A stretch of DNA of 64,000 nucleotides from Bacillota bacterium (GCA_023439835.1 JAEXUW010000016.1:1-64000), one strand, 5' to 3'; positions 34,570-44,767 are shown, numbered from the stretch's first letter. Numbers and translations: made by a program. The notes: generated by a model from the sequence alone, not told the origin.

Positions 34570-36264
34570 ATGAGATTTAATGAATTAGGTATTTCTAAGG
34601 AAATACTAAGGGCAACAGACGAAATGGGTTATACCGAGGCGACAGAAATTCAGTCAAAGGCAATCCCGATTATTCTTGAGGGAAAGGACGTAATCGGACG
34701 TTCTTCAACAGGAACGGGAAAAACTGCGGCGTTTGCTATTCCTATTATAGAAATGGTGTCGAAAAGCAGTGATAAGGCGGCAGTGTTGATTTTAAGCCCG
34801 ACGAGAGAGCTTGCTATGCAGATTTCAGATGAAATTCACAAGTTTTCAAAGTATGTGAGTGGCGTATCAATTGCCACCGTATATGGCGGACAGCCAATGA
34901 ACATTCAGATTACACAGCTAAGAAGTGCAAAAATTGTAATCGGAACTCCCGGAAGAGTAATGGACCATATCCGCAGAAAAACCTTAAGACTTGAAAACCT
35001 TAAGACCATTGTGCTTGATGAAGCTGATGAAATGCTAAACATGGGCTTTGTTGACGATATAAGAACTATATTGGAGACTGTTCCCGAAAAACACCAGACC
35101 GTGCTTTTCAGTGCGACCATGCCACCGGCGATTTTAAAGCTCACAAAGGATTTTCAGACCGACCCTGTGATGGTTGCCGTTGACCAGGGCAAAAAGACGG
35201 TTGACAGAATAGAACAGTGCTATTACAATATTCCACAGGCGGGGAAAAATGACGCATTAAAGCTTTTGATAGAATATCACAAGCCTAAAAGGGCGTTGGT
35301 TTTTTGTAACACAAAAAGCGCCACTGATGTTTTGAGCGCCGAGCTTAATGAGAGCGGTTTTAAATCTGTTGCACTACACGGAGATTTGAAGCAGTCACAA
35401 AGAACTGCTGTTATGAATGAATTCAAGTCGGGAAGAGCAAAGATTCTGATAGCGACAGACGTTGCGGCCAGAGGAATTGATGTTGATGATGTCGAGGCTG
35501 TTTTCAATTATGACATTCCGACTGAAAATGAATATTATATTCACAGAATCGGGCGGACAGGCCGTGCTGGCAAAACCGGAGCAAGCCATACGCTTGTTGC
35601 AAACCGCAGACAGCTCACGAATATCAGGGATCTTGAGAGATATATGGATGCGACAATTTCAGAAAAGACTGTTCCGACAATTGAAAGCATTGCAGAGCGC
35701 AGAATGTCTGACTTTTCTAATGAAATCAGAGAGCTTATTTCAAACGGCGTTGATGACGGCTGGAAGAGCTTTGTTGAGGATATGGGAGCGGAGGGCTTTG
35801 ATGCCGTTGAAATTGCTGCGGCACTTTGTGCTAAGCTAGGAAGTAAAAACAAGCGTCTTGCAAAGGTGAGAAATGTGGCGACAGCAGGCAGTGTTCCGTC
35901 GTCGCGAATTTCACACGGCTCTTCAGGGAAGGCGTGGGTTCGTGCAACAATAGGCTCTTCAGCAAAAATCGGCCCTAATTTTATTGTTGGTGCAATAACA
36001 GAAGAAACGGGCATTTCAGCTTCACGCATCGGAAAAATCAATATATTCCCAGATTATACCGATATTGAGCTTTCAAGAGAGGACGCTCAGACCGTCGTCA
36101 GCGTGATGAATAAAACCAAAATCAAAAAGCAAAGTGTAAGTATGGAGATTGTTGAAGGCCCTTCTATTTCAAGTGATAAGAGGAGCAGGGGTTCAAAGCC
36201 TCAAAAGGATTATCGCCATTTTAAAAAATCAAGCTATAAAAAAGATAATATTAGATACAGATAA
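34570..36264 (+). CDS. DEAD-box RNA helicase, DbpA/CshA-like
   Basis: The 564 residues hold all helicase motifs: Q motif (TEIQSKAIP), Walker A STGTGKT near 46, PTRELA, TPGRVMDHI, DEADEML near 150, SATMP, then the C-terminal core with ATDVAARGIDVDDVE and HRIGRTGRAGKTG near 330. The C-terminal 75 residues (VRATIGSSAKIGPNFIVGAI...) are a DbpA-type RNA-binding domain, which suggests a role in large-ribosomal-subunit assembly or cold adaptation. It is monocistronic with two hairpins after it. Confidence 0.93.
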   Translation: MRFNELGISKEILRATDEMGYTEATEIQSKAIPIILEGKDVIGRSSTGTGKTAAFAIPIIEMVSKSSDKAAVLILSPTRELAMQISDEIHKFSKYVSGVSIATVYGGQPMNIQITQLRSAKIVIGTPGRVMDHIRRKTLRLENLKTIVLDEADEMLNMGFVDDIRTILETVPEKHQTVLFSATMPPAILKLTKDFQTDPVMVAVDQGKKTVDRIEQCYYNIPQAGKNDALKLLIEYHKPKRALVFCNTKSATDVLSAELNESGFKSVALHGDLKQSQRTAVMNEFKSGRAKILIATDVAARGIDVDDVEAVFNYDIPTENEYYIHRIGRTGRAGKTGASHTLVANRRQLTNIRDLERYMDATISEKTVPTIESIAERRMSDFSNEIRELISNGVDDGWKSFVEDMGAEGFDAVEIAAALCAKLGSKNKRLAKVRNVATAGSVPSSRISHGSSGKAWVRATIGSSAKIGPNFIVGAITEETGISASRIGKINIFPDYTDIELSREDAQTVVSVMNKTKIKKQSVSMEIVEGPSISSDKRSRGSKPQKDYRHFKKSSYKKDNIRYR

Positions 36265-36293
36265 CTCTGTTGATACTACTTTTTGATATTATA

Positions 36294-36332
36294 ATAACCG
36301 CTGCGTTTTTAATAAATGTGGCGGTTTTTTTA
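36294..36332 (+). terminator. Terminator of the RNA helicase gene
   Basis: Hairpin AACCGCTGCGTTT... / ...ATGTGGCGGTTT with a T-run, about 30 bases after the stop. Confidence 0.7.
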
Positions 36333-36373
36333 TTAACATATCCCCCGCATTCAAAACGAATACGGGGGATATG
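36327..36373. repeat. 47-bp direct repeat with hairpin, left copy
   Basis: Matches 40157-40203 with one mismatch. The core is a palindrome, ATATCCCCCG... / ...CGGGGGATAT, with loop sequence CATTCAAAACGAATA. In this position it also acts as a terminator for the minus-strand glycosyltransferase gene. The two copies bracket the three-gene block 36380-40059. Confidence 0.85.
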
Positions 36374-36379
36374 TAAAAA

Positions 36380-38077
36380 CTATATTGTAAGCTCATAAAC
36401 AAAAAAGCTTTCCTCTGTATCATACATGGATTCAGAGGTGTATACCAAAACGAATTTGTCTTTATTAATACTATGGTCATACTTGAAAATATCATTTATG
36501 CTTTTTGAAAAAACAACAACTACTTTGTCATCCTTATTGCTAATTATCTTGATTGTTTCATAAAAGCTATCTAAAAATCGTATACGTTCCATTGTGTACT
36601 CTATCTCAAATTTCTTACAGAAAGCAATATACTCCAACTCAAGATAGATCTGAGAACGATATTTTTCTGAGGCTTCCTTATAAGCATCGCTCCATGTTAC
36701 ATATGTATACGTTTGATAAAAATGAGTGCTATACCATTCATTTCTAGTTTTTGTATATGCAATTATACTGGTAATGTTGTTTTCCCAAAAGCCAATCACC
36801 GTTACATCATCAGGAACATTTTTATCCAGATACTCTGCCACGCCTTTTGAGCCTGAAAAATTTCCGTTTATGTCTTTAATAAAATAAGTAAATGGAGATA
36901 TTATTATTGACGCTATGCATATCAGCGTAACAAACACCGTCAGCACTGATTTATTGTTAATATTAATATCCTTTTTTCCGTCTTTCCTTTGTTTTGGCGG
37001 ATGGATTTTCTCATAATCAAGAGTGACGATAATAAATAAAAAAAGCAGATGCAAAAAGCCTGTTCGATGTGGGTTGCTAAAATAAATGGTCGTTTGCATT
37101 CCGACTATACACCCAGCACCGAGAATATATAATACAAGCTGACGAGGTCTTTTTATAAGCAGAACAAATAGCATTATCAAAAACATCAAAACAAGTGTGC
37201 TCAATATAAATTGTATATCCAAAACTCCATCGTTATAATAACTGAAAAATTTAGTTGTTGTGTCAAAACAAAAAACATCAGCCAGCACACAATACAACTC
37301 AGTAAACAGGCGGTCAACAAAACCAAGCGCCTCTAGCTCAAATCCACCTACATCTTTATTGTAGTTGCCCGCATCAGAGAGCTGAAAGTACAAAAATAAA
37401 GCACCGGAAATTTCAATGCCAAGTGCTATGTATCGTCTTATAGATAGCTTAATTTTATTTCTTTTATCTACAATTATATCTGCCACTTCAATCACGATAA
37501 CAGCAAGCCCTATTCCCAGCATAATAAGATGTGTCGAGAAAAGAAGAGCCGCTGTGACAGCATACCTTATCGGCTTTTCATGCCTTTTGGGATAATACAT
37601 CATCAATAAAAACAACAAGAACACAGCTAGTGAATAGTTTCTGGATACAGCAGGATACCAATACAAGAACAGCGGACTGAAGGCAAGAGTTGCCTTTAAA
37701 AGCTTATTGACATTAAGTTTAAACAATAATATATACAAAGATGCCGATACAAACAGCCAACTAATAATTTGCATTGTTATATAAGGGAAGCCAAGCTTTG
37801 AAAAAGGCATAAGAACCAAAAACCACAAGATAGGATGAATTTCATATTTAAGCTGAGTAAAAAGCCCTGACAATGGAACATCCCTTGAAATCAGCCACGC
37901 CTGAGCCTCATCTCTAAAGCACTCATGCCGGCTGACCATAAACAAAGAGAACCCGCACGACAGCAGCATTATCACAGCATAAAATATTCTAGCGCTTTTT
38001 TTGTTGTTATCTTTATCTGATAAGAAAGTCCATATTTTATTATGAAACAACTTGCTAAGCCTGCTGCTTTGACTCAT
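36380..38077 (-). CDS. Polytopic membrane glycosyltransferase-like protein
   Basis: The 565 residues hold about eleven membrane segments and a C-terminal soluble domain. The first luminal loop has [17 protein letters not shown], the Asp/Glu-bearing motif of GT-C (ArnT/DUF2029-like) polyprenyl-phosphate sugar transferases. It starts 22 bases inside the end of the FAD oxidoreductase gene, so it is translationally coupled to it. It probably adds a sugar from a lipid carrier to a surface polymer; donor and acceptor are unknown. Confidence 0.75.
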   Translation of the reverse strand: MSQSSRLSKLFHNKIWTFLSDKDNNKKSARIFYAVIMLLSCGFSLFMVSRHECFRDEAQAWLISRDVPLSGLFTQLKYEIHPILWFLVLMPFSKLGFPYITMQIISWLFVSASLYILLFKLNVNKLLKATLAFSPLFLYWYPAVSRNYSLAVFLLFLLMMYYPKRHEKPIRYAVTAALLFSTHLIMLGIGLAVIVIEVADIIVDKRNKIKLSIRRYIALGIEISGALFLYFQLSDAGNYNKDVGGFELEALGFVDRLFTELYCVLADVFCFDTTTKFFSYYNDGVLDIQFILSTLVLMFLIMLFVLLIKRPRQLVLYILGAGCIVGMQTTIYFSNPHRTGFLHLLFLFIIVTLDYEKIHPPKQRKDGKKDININNKSVLTVFVTLICIASIIISPFTYFIKDINGNFSGSKGVAEYLDKNVPDDVTVIGFWENNITSIIAYTKTRNEWYSTHFYQTYTYVTWSDAYKEASEKYRSQIYLELEYIAFCKKFEIEYTMERIRFLDSFYETIKIISNKDDKVVVVFSKSINDIFKYDHSINKDKFVLVYTSESMYDTEESFFVYELTI

Positions 38078-39614
38078 GATACTCCTCCTCTGTATTAACG
38101 TCCCAGATTGAAGAACGATTTGAAATGCCGGTTTTTATTGCATCAACCGCCCTCATTGCCGTGAGCATTGAATGGTCCATATTATTATATCTATGCTGAC
38201 CGTTTCTTCCTATACAATACAAATTGGATATGCCGTCTAAATATTTCCTCACCTCGTCAAATCTCGAATAACTGCCAAAATATGCGGGATATGCCTTTTT
38301 GATCTTTATTCTGACGCTGTCTAAAACATCCTCTTTATTTATTACATCAATCCTGATAAGCTCATCTATTGCATCTTTTATGAAATCCTCATCGGTGCTG
38401 TTCCACATTTCATCGCCCTCTGTGCAAAAATACTCAAGTCCAATCCACACAGTATTTTCAAGATCGCTTACCATATAAGGCGACCAGTTGTTGAACACCT
38501 GAATTCTTCCTATCCTTACGTCTCTTTCCTGAACGTAAATCCAACAGTCAGGAACAATATCAGAAACAGTTTTAAGCTTTGTCAGGTTTTTAATTTTTAG
38601 CTTGTTGACAAGAAGTCCCACGGTGATAAAGTCACGATAGGGGAGATTGTCGGTAATATTCATTATGCTTTCAGGAACATTATGCAAACAACGACAAAGG
38701 TCCTTAACAGGCATTGAAGATAAGACATAATCGCATTCCAATTTTACGCAATTCCCCCCATTATCAGCTTCAACAGCAATTATCCCTGAATCAGTATTAT
38801 CAAATTTACACACCCTGTGTCCCATCAGTATTTGACCGCCCATGCTTTGAATATCCTTCGCCAGATACTCCCATAGCTGTCCCGGCCCCTTTTTGGGGTA
38901 AAAAAACTGCTCAATCAGAGATGTTTCAACTTCTTTTTTGTTCTTTTTAAAAGGCTTGCATATAGCTTCCTTTAATACTTTGAAAACCGAAAGCCCCTTA
39001 ACCCTCTGCGAACCCCAGTCCGGAGCGATGTCAGACGGGTGAACCCCCCACAGCTTTTCTGTATAATCCTCAAAAAACATTTGATATAAAGGCTTTCCAA
39101 AACGGTTTATGTAAAAATCCTCGAGCGATTTTTCCTCACGCTTAAAGACAGCTGAACGTACATATCCAAACCCTGCCTTAACAGTCCTTATAAATCCCAT
39201 GTTTATAAACGTTTGGGGCTTAATTGATATCGGATAATCAAAGAATTTTCTTAAATAAAAAATTCTAGATACTCTTCTTCTGATAAGCATAACTCGGTCT
39301 TCTTTTTCAGGGTCTGGTCCGTTCTTTGAAAAATCCTTGTCTTTGGTATCTAATAAAACATCATCAATCGAGGGGCTCCCCTGAACAGGCATGATTTTAT
39401 CCCACAGACTAGTAACTTCCCTGCTTTTTGAGAAAAACCTATGTCCGCCGATATCAATTCTATTGCCGTTATGCTCAACCGTTTTTGAAATGCCGCCGAT
39501 ATCAAAAGATTCTTCAAGAATCACAGGCTTAATGTCCGTTTCTGTCAAAAGCTTATATGCTGCTGTTAATCCGGCTGGCCCCGCCCCGATAATTATAGCT
39601 GTTTTATCTGCCAT
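38055..39614 (-). CDS. FAD-dependent oxidoreductase (amine oxidase/UDP-galactopyranose mutase-like)
   Basis: The 519 residues start with the FAD Rossmann motif [17 protein letters not shown], then [27 protein letters not shown], which is typical of a family annotated as NAD(P)/FAD oxidoreductases and neighbours of glycan genes. A middle domain ([11 protein letters not shown]) and a C-terminal FAD loop ([19 protein letters not shown]) complete it. The family lies between protoporphyrinogen oxidase and UDP-galactopyranose mutase. Partners GtrA and the GT-C enzyme suggest a sugar-nucleotide or lipid-sugar modification. The reaction is not determined. Confidence 0.82.
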   Translation of the reverse strand: MADKTAIIIGAGPAGLTAAYKLLTETDIKPVILEESFDIGGISKTVEHNGNRIDIGGHRFFSKSREVTSLWDKIMPVQGSPSIDDVLLDTKDKDFSKNGPDPEKEDRVMLIRRRVSRIFYLRKFFDYPISIKPQTFINMGFIRTVKAGFGYVRSAVFKREEKSLEDFYINRFGKPLYQMFFEDYTEKLWGVHPSDIAPDWGSQRVKGLSVFKVLKEAICKPFKKNKKEVETSLIEQFFYPKKGPGQLWEYLAKDIQSMGGQILMGHRVCKFDNTDSGIIAVEADNGGNCVKLECDYVLSSMPVKDLCRCLHNVPESIMNITDNLPYRDFITVGLLVNKLKIKNLTKLKTVSDIVPDCWIYVQERDVRIGRIQVFNNWSPYMVSDLENTVWIGLEYFCTEGDEMWNSTDEDFIKDAIDELIRIDVINKEDVLDSVRIKIKKAYPAYFGSYSRFDEVRKYLDGISNLYCIGRNGQHRYNNMDHSMLTAMRAVDAIKTGISNRSSIWDVNTEEEYHESKQQA

Positions 39615-39633
39615 TTTGTCCTCCCAAAAAATA

Positions 39634-40059
39634 CTATTTAAATATTAGGATTTTTCTCATTATGTAATTCCATGTTAAAACCACACCTGTCACAGCAATT
39701 TTGACAAGCATATAATTAATATGAATTACCTTTACGCCAAAGTGCATGCCAAGTTCAGTTAAAGCTAGTCCGACTATTCCTATAACAAAAAACACAATAA
39801 AAGCCTTTAGATTTCTTCCTTTCTTTTCGGATTTTGATTTTAAAAATACAAAAACTAAAGACAATATGTAATTTACAATCAGTCCCCCAACAAATCCGAG
39901 AGCGGTTGAAACAAAAAGTGAATGTCGTTGTTCCTCACCGATAATTACTGAATAAAACAGATGAAGTATCCCGAAATCAACAAGAAAAGCGATACCGCCC
40001 ACAACGCAGTATCTAAAGAATTCTAAAATCAAGTCTTTGTGTTCTTTAAGCTTTTGCAA
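39634..40059 (-). CDS. GtrA-like membrane protein
   Basis: The start is placed at TTG 40059, 6 bases after GAGGTG. The 141 residues carry four membrane helices. The motif [22 protein letters not shown] is the GtrA signature. GtrA proteins assist transfer of lipid-linked sugars across the membrane. It is the first gene of the gtrA-oxidoreductase-GT unit. Confidence 0.85.
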   Translation of the reverse strand: MQKLKEHKDLILEFFRYCVVGGIAFLVDFGILHLFYSVIIGEEQRHSLFVSTALGFVGGLIVNYILSLVFVFLKSKSEKKGRNLKAFIVFFVIGIVGLALTELGMHFGVKVIHINYMLVKIAVTGVVLTWNYIMRKILIFK

Positions 40060-40156
40060 TAATTCCACCTCAATAAAATGCAGTATAAAACAACAATTAT
40101 GATATATATTTTACATTAACATCGACAATCTGTCAATGCTGTTAATAACCGATGTA

Positions 40157-40203
40157 TTTTTTATTAACATATCTCCCGCATTCAAAACGAATACGGGGGA
40201 TAT
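40157..40203. repeat. 47-bp direct repeat with hairpin, right copy
   Basis: Partner of 36327-36373. Here it lies upstream of gtrA, where no gene end needs a terminator. A further AATAACCG match in front suggests the homologous unit extends to 40143, with an internal deletion relative to the left copy. Confidence 0.85.
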
Positions 40204-40298
40204 TAACCTTGATTAGCTAATATACATATTATAATATATGATGCACGCTATGCTTATAAATGGTTATTGGCAACTGCGTTATATGAAGGAGGGTTTTT

Positions 40299-40511
40299 AT
40301 GGATCTTAAGAATAACAGCATTACACTTGGTGAGCTTTTGAAAAACCCAAAAGCAAAAATGCTTTTGGAGCGTGAGCTTCCGCAGTATATGAAGCATCCC
40401 ATGGTTGGAATGGCTCAAGGGCTTCCGCTTTCGACGGTTATCGGCTTTGCGAAGGGAAACATTTCACAGGATAAGCTCAGCATGCTTTTAATAAAACTGA
40501 AGGAAATATAG
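40299..40511 (+). CDS. Small conserved-looking protein, function unknown
   Basis: The 70 residues have a strong AAGGAGGG box and a dedicated terminator 8 bases after the stop, so the gene is probably real. Sequence features: NNSITLGELLKNPKAKMLLER, then LPQYMKHPMVGMAQGLPLS, helical and soluble. No family was recognised with confidence. Confidence 0.6.
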   Translation: MDLKNNSITLGELLKNPKAKMLLERELPQYMKHPMVGMAQGLPLSTVIGFAKGNISQDKLSMLLIKLKEI

Positions 40512-40545
40512 TACATCGCCCCGTTAGCGGGGCTTTCTTTTTTGA
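40512..40545. terminator. Terminator after the small gene / glycosyltransferase end
   Basis: Stem GCCCCG / CGGGGC with loop TTAG followed by TTTCTTTTTT. It overlaps the convergent GT2 gene end. Confidence 0.75.
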
Positions 40546-41381
40546 GTAAGGAGGTGCTTGAGCGTTATTCCAGACATGACGGCGATATGAACAAGCTTGC
40601 CGTATTTTTTCTTATAATGCTTGTTGTAAAAAATTCGCATTGAATTATAAAAATGTGAAATCACCGTATCCGACTTTGTGTGAAGCCCGCTTTGGCCTTT
40701 TAAATGCAGTATTTCAGATTTTCCATAATACACTATTTTTGAGCCTTGCTTTTTCGCCCGATAGCAAAGGTCGATATCCTCGCCATACATGAAAAAATCC
40801 TCGTCAAAGCCACCCAGTATTGAAAACAGACTTTTTCGAATTAAAAGAAACGCCCCTGACACACAGTCCACCTCTGCCACCGCATTTTCGGGAATGTAGC
40901 TTTTTGTGTATTCGCCGAAACGCTTAATGCGGGGAAAGAGCTTGTGAAGCTTCAAGAAATAAAAAAGCGATACTCGTGGCGTGGGAAAGCCTCTTTTACA
41001 GCCGTGGTCTAGCCTTCCGTCGGTCAGGGTAAGCCTAGCCCCTGTTATTCCGACGCTTTTATGCTTTTTCATAAACTCAAGACATCCGTCAATTGCATTA
41101 TCAAAAACTATTGTGTCAGAATTTAAAAAGAGAATAAATTCACCCTGTGCATACTCCGTCGCAAGATTACACGCATTTCCAAAGCCGTTGTTCTCAATTT
41201 CTAGAAATCTGACATTGTTATAACCGCCCTTGTTTTTAAAAAGCTCAAATTTATCCGATGAATTATCCGCCACAATTATTTCAAACGAGTGTCTCTTCAC
41301 AGTCCTTTGAACCGACGCAACCGTCTGCTCGGTCAGTGCGCTGGTATTATAATTCACAATAATAATTGACAGCTCAACCAT
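40524..41381 (-). CDS. GT2 family glycosyltransferase (rhamnosyltransferase-like)
   Basis: The ATG at 41381 overlaps the previous stop by one base (TGATG), showing translational coupling. The 285 residues have a GT-A fold: SIIIVNYNTSALTEQTV, IVADNSSD, EFILFLNSDTIVFD (DxD-type motif), VSGAFLLIRKSLF, GEDIDLCYRAKKQG. This is the pattern of WbbL-like rhamnosyl and related sugar transferases for cell-surface polymers. The acceptor is unknown. Confidence 0.88.
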   Translation of the reverse strand: MVELSIIIVNYNTSALTEQTVASVQRTVKRHSFEIIVADNSSDKFELFKNKGGYNNVRFLEIENNGFGNACNLATEYAQGEFILFLNSDTIVFDNAIDGCLEFMKKHKSVGITGARLTLTDGRLDHGCKRGFPTPRVSLFYFLKLHKLFPRIKRFGEYTKSYIPENAVAEVDCVSGAFLLIRKSLFSILGGFDEDFFMYGEDIDLCYRAKKQGSKIVYYGKSEILHLKGQSGLHTKSDTVISHFYNSMRIFYNKHYKKKYGKLVHIAVMSGITLKHLLTQKRKPR

Positions 41382-42325
41382 CAAAAAATCCTTTCAAGCC
41401 CCATGCCATAGCATATGTCCGCTAAAAATCTCGACGACGGATAATACCGCCTCGCTTCACACGCCTGACGTGACAAGAACAACAGCTTTTTAATGCTGAA
41501 TTTTTTTAACAGCCCCGCTCTTGCTAAATGAAGTATAAGCATCTTCAAAAGCTCACTGTCCCCCCTCAAGCTTTTTGTATGCTTTCTGATAAGCCTGACA
41601 ATCTGAACGCTTTCATTGATTCTTTCAGATTTAAGCGGACGTCGCCCCTCGCCTGAAATACCGATGACATTCCCGCTGTGAATTCTGTATTGCGTCAGCG
41701 CAATATTAATATAATACAGCCCGTTTTTTAAAGCAGCGATAATATTTATCAAATAATCATGACACAGCATACATGGGGCTTCCTCAAGATAAATGCCTTT
41801 TATTTTTGACGAAAAAGCCATGGTGCAGCCGGGGAAGAGATTACCGCCGGCAATTTGAGGGGCAATAAGCTTTACTGGGGCGCTTCCGATTATTTCAGCG
41901 CCTATCCGATTGCACATTGTCTTGCTTTCGGGGAGCTTTCGCCCGCTTGCATCAATAAGCTCGACAGCAGTTCCCAGTGCTAGTATTTCCGGATGCTTTT
42001 CCATCAGCTTGGACATAACTTCAAGCTTGTAGGGCTTCCAAACATCGTCCTGATCGCAAAGAAAGATAATATCGCCCGTCGTTTTTGAAACCGCACGGCA
42101 GAAATTGCGCTTAAAGCCGACGTTATCGCCACTTGCGAATAGTCGCCAGCCTGTCAGCTGATGCTTTTTAATAAACCGCTTGACTATATTAACGGTATCG
42201 TCAATTGAACCGTCATCGAAAATCACAACCTCATCAGGCTGTCTTGTCTGATTTTTCAATGACTCAAGCTGTTTTTTTATAAACCTTTCCCCGTTAAAAG
42301 TCGTCATCGCAACAGACAGCTTCAT
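41381..42325 (-). CDS. GT2 family glycosyltransferase
   Basis: The ATG at 42325 is chosen (GTGAGG box; SVAMTTFNGERFIKKQLESL follows at once); the longer frame to 42385 is unlikely. The 314 residues have VIFDDGSIDDT, DIIFLCDQDDVWKPYKL (metal motif), a central acceptor loop, and AMTFSSK-like AFSSKIKG followed by CHDYLINI. It resembles rhamnan or teichoic side-chain transferases. It is the first gene of a two-gene operon and divergent from the Crp/Fnr gene. Confidence 0.86.
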   Translation of the reverse strand: MKLSVAMTTFNGERFIKKQLESLKNQTRQPDEVVIFDDGSIDDTVNIVKRFIKKHQLTGWRLFASGDNVGFKRNFCRAVSKTTGDIIFLCDQDDVWKPYKLEVMSKLMEKHPEILALGTAVELIDASGRKLPESKTMCNRIGAEIIGSAPVKLIAPQIAGGNLFPGCTMAFSSKIKGIYLEEAPCMLCHDYLINIIAALKNGLYYINIALTQYRIHSGNVIGISGEGRRPLKSERINESVQIVRLIRKHTKSLRGDSELLKMLILHLARAGLLKKFSIKKLLFLSRQACEARRYYPSSRFLADICYGMGLERIF

Positions 42326-42443
42326 AACCTCACCGCTTTCAAAGTTTTTAATATTATTGCCAAAAGAAAAGCAATAAATCAACATGGTTGAAATAATCTC
42401 TATAATATGGTATATTTATAAAAATGATAAAGGAGGGGATGAA

Positions 42444-43124
42444 ATGGCGGAACCCGAGCTGATAATTTTCTTGAAAAAGCACTTTAGCTTTTGGAATAGT
42501 CTTTCTGATGCTGAGAAACAGCTTATGCTCTCAGGGATTTCTTCTGTAAGATACAAGCAGGGGGAGAATATTCACAGCGGTCAGCGTGAGTGTCTTGGCA
42601 CAATAATTATAAAGAGCGGAACGTTGAGAACCTATATGCTGTCTGAGGAGGGCAGGGAGGTCACTTTATATCGTCTTTATGAGGGGGATGTCTGCATACT
42701 CTCCGCTTCTTGTATTCTTCAAAGCATCACCTTTGACGTTCATATTGATGCAGAAACCGACTGCGAGCTTCTTGTTGTCGGCGCAAACGCCTTCGCAAAG
42801 CTGAACGAAAGCAACCTTAGCGTTCAAAACTTTTCATACAAGCTTGCGTCTGAAAGATTTTCAGATGTAATGTGGACTATGCAGCAGATTCTTTTTATGA
42901 GCTTTGACAAAAGACTTGCCGTATTTATAATCGATGAGCTTTCAACAACAGGCGGTGACACCGTCAAGCTCACTCATGAGCAGATAGCGAAATATATGGG
43001 AAGTGCCCGTGAGGTCGTTACCCGAATGCTTAAATATTTCGCAAATGAGGGGTATGTTACGCTTTCAAGAGGTGAAATTAAGGTTGTTGACAAAAAGGCT
43101 CTCAAAAAGCTTGCCTCAATATAA
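42444..43124 (+). CDS. Crp/Fnr family transcription regulator
   Basis: The ATG at 42444 follows AAGGAGGGGA. The 226 residues hold a cyclic-nucleotide-binding-type beta roll (about 30-130, YKQGENIHSGQRECLGTIIIKSG) and a C-terminal winged helix (KLTHEQIAKYMGSAREVVTRMLKYF). The usual cAMP contact Arg/Ser pair is not evident, and there is no N-terminal Cys cluster, so it is neither a classic CRP nor an FNR iron-sulphur sensor. The ligand is unknown. Thioredoxin is the convergent neighbour. Confidence 0.9.
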   Translation: MAEPELIIFLKKHFSFWNSLSDAEKQLMLSGISSVRYKQGENIHSGQRECLGTIIIKSGTLRTYMLSEEGREVTLYRLYEGDVCILSASCILQSITFDVHIDAETDCELLVVGANAFAKLNESNLSVQNFSYKLASERFSDVMWTMQQILFMSFDKRLAVFIIDELSTTGGDTVKLTHEQIAKYMGSAREVVTRMLKYFANEGYVTLSRGEIKVVDKKALKKLASI

Positions 43125-43126
43125 TA

Positions 43127-43166
43127 AAAAAAGAGCGTCAGACAAAAAGCCTGACGCTTTAAATAT
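43127..43166. terminator. Bidirectional terminator
   Basis: Stem AGCGTCAG / CTGACGCT with A-rich left and T-rich right flanks, between Crp/Fnr and trxA. Confidence 0.8.
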
Positions 43167-43179
43167 GTTATGGAGGAAA

Positions 43180-43488
43180 TTACTTAATCATTTTGAGGAC
43201 TTCAGCTTTTGGCTTGTATCCGACTGAAACGTTAGATACCTCGCCATTTTTCATGAAAACAAGAGTGGGAATGCTCATAACCTGAAACTGTGCAGCCAGG
43301 TCAGGCTCTTCATCGACATTAACCTTGCACACCTTAGCGTCGGTTGTTTCGCCGGCGACCTCCTCGATTACGGGTGAAAGCATTTTGCACGGACCGCACC
43401 AGCTTGCCCAGAAATCAATGAGAACGGGCTTATCAGAATTCATTACCTCTGTTTCGAAATTTGCTTTTGTTAATTTTATTGCTGACAT
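43180..43488 (-). CDS. trxA: Thioredoxin
   Basis: The 102 residues have the active site WASWCGPCK at about 27-35, the cis-Pro loop SIPTLVFMKNG and the usual thioredoxin length. It reduces disulphides in the cytoplasm with thioredoxin reductase (not in the window). Monocistronic. Confidence 0.96.
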   Translation of the reverse strand: MSAIKLTKANFETEVMNSDKPVLIDFWASWCGPCKMLSPVIEEVAGETTDAKVCKVNVDEEPDLAAQFQVMSIPTLVFMKNGEVSNVSVGYKPKAEVLKMIK

Positions 43489-43661
43489 ATCAATCTCTCC
43501 TTTATTAGAATTATATGTTGTTTTGATCTTATGGTCATATTATAACCGCAATTTTACACATATTCTGTGAGCAAGTCACCAAGCATATTTTTCCTTAAAA
43601 ATGAAAACAGCCCATGAGTTCCTCAAAAAAAACAGAGGTTCTCAAAAGAGCTGTGCTTTCA

Positions 43662-43895
43662 TTATTCGATTTCAACCATTATTTTTTGGTTAATGCGGGA
43701 AGCCCCCGCGCGCATAACGGTTCTGATTGCTTTCGCGATGCGCCCCTGCTTGCCGATTACTCTTCCCATATCATCTGAGGAAACGTGAAGGTGATAAACC
43801 ACCACACCCTCTTCATTCGGCTCATCAACCGTAATGGATACAGAGTTCTTATCCTCAACAAGCTCGGATACTATTGTTTCAAGTAATTCCTTCAT
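43662..43895 (-). CDS. khpA: KH-domain RNA-binding protein KhpA
   Basis: The 77 residues are a single KH domain with the GxxG loop GKQG (MGRVIGKQGRIAKAIRTVMRA), the family YlqC/KhpA normally encoded next to rpsP. KhpA binds RNA with KhpB and affects cell division and envelope genes. It follows rpsP by 50 bases on the same strand. Confidence 0.94.
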   Translation of the reverse strand: MKELLETIVSELVEDKNSVSITVDEPNEEGVVVYHLHVSSDDMGRVIGKQGRIAKAIRTVMRAGASRINQKIMVEIE

Positions 43896-43945
43896 ATTAA
43901 CCCCTCCTGCTGTTTGTCAGCCATAAGGAACATTGGCTTTTGAGA

Positions 43946-44188
43946 TTAAATAACGCCGTTATTCTTGAGAATAGTCTTAACTGTATCAGTAGGCTGTGCA
44001 CCGTTTTCAATCCACTTCTTAGCCTTATCAGCGTCAACCTTGACAACTGTCGGCTCCTTAGTCGGATCATAGAATCCGATTTCCTCGATGAAACGTCCGT
44101 CTCTTGGGTATCTTGAATCAGCAACAACTATACGATAAAAAGGAGCTTTCTTAGCACCCATTCTTCTCAGTCTGATTTTTACTGCCAT
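43946..44188 (-). CDS. rpsP: Ribosomal protein S16
   Basis: The ATG at 44188 follows GAGGTG; the upstream in-frame ATG is dismissed. The 80 residues match bS16: [39 protein letters not shown]. It assembles the 30S central and 5' domains. It is encoded downstream of ffh and two small membrane-protein genes. Confidence 0.98.
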   Translation of the reverse strand: MAVKIRLRRMGAKKAPFYRIVVADSRYPRDGRFIEEIGFYDPTKEPTVVKVDADKAKKWIENGAQPTDTVKTILKNNGVI

Positions 44189-44271
44189 TTTGTTCACCTC
44201 CGCTATATTTGTGAATATATATTTTATCCTCAATGAGGGTAAAAGCAAAATAAGAAACTGCTCTATACTTG

Positions 44272-44493
44272 TCAGTCCGCCGGAACAAATTCGCCTATTC
44301 CCAGAAGAGCCAGAACACCGCAGGTGATAATTAACAGTGTGAAAAACAATTCAAGAGCTCTATCAAATCTACTATCGGTCTGATTTTTTCGTATGACGCC
44401 GACAATAATGCTCACCAGCTTAACAACACCGACAATTATGAAGAATATGCCCCAAAATATTGTGTTTCCGTCTGAAAGCCTTTGATCACCCAA
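44272..44493 (-). CDS. Small two-helix membrane protein
   Basis: The preferred start is TTG 44493 behind GGGGGAG (73 residues); an upstream GTG at 44556 is possible (94 residues). Two hydrophobic helices ([21 protein letters not shown] and [18 protein letters not shown]) flank a short charged loop. Family unrecognised. It lies between rpsP and the Imm17-like gene and is inserted in an otherwise conserved order. Confidence 0.55.
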   Translation of the reverse strand: MGDQRLSDGNTIFWGIFFIIVGVVKLVSIIVGVIRKNQTDSRFDRALELFFTLLIITCGVLALLGIGEFVPAD

Positions 44494-44557
44494 AAAAGCT
44501 CCCCCTGTTCGTTTTTGAGGGAAGTGCTCCCTTTCCACTGAAGTTTTCAGCGGCACT

Positions 44558-44767
44558 TTACTTTTTAAAGAATTTCATGTATATTCCCAGCACTATAAGT
44601 GCCGTTCCTAAAATTCCGTAGAATATTCGAGCGCCTTTTCTTCCGAAAATATCGACAAAAAACCTAGCCTTTCGGGATTCAAAATAAAAATCCCAGTCAA
44701 AAATACTCCCTAAAAGCGTAATCACACCGACAATAAATAAAACAATTACTAATGCGTCATCATTCAT
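44558..44767 (-). CDS. Imm17-like small membrane protein
   Basis: The 69 residues have two membrane helices and the sequence DIFGRKGARIFYGILGTALIVLG. I recognise this as resembling the Immunity-17 family (PF15562), which consists of short two-helix proteins. No toxin gene is adjacent. It sits between ffh and rpsP, 16 bases after the ffh stop. It may be a general membrane protein and not a true immunity factor. Confidence 0.6.
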   Translation of the reverse strand: MNDDALVIVLFIVGVITLLGSIFDWDFYFESRKARFFVDIFGRKGARIFYGILGTALIVLGIYMKFFKK

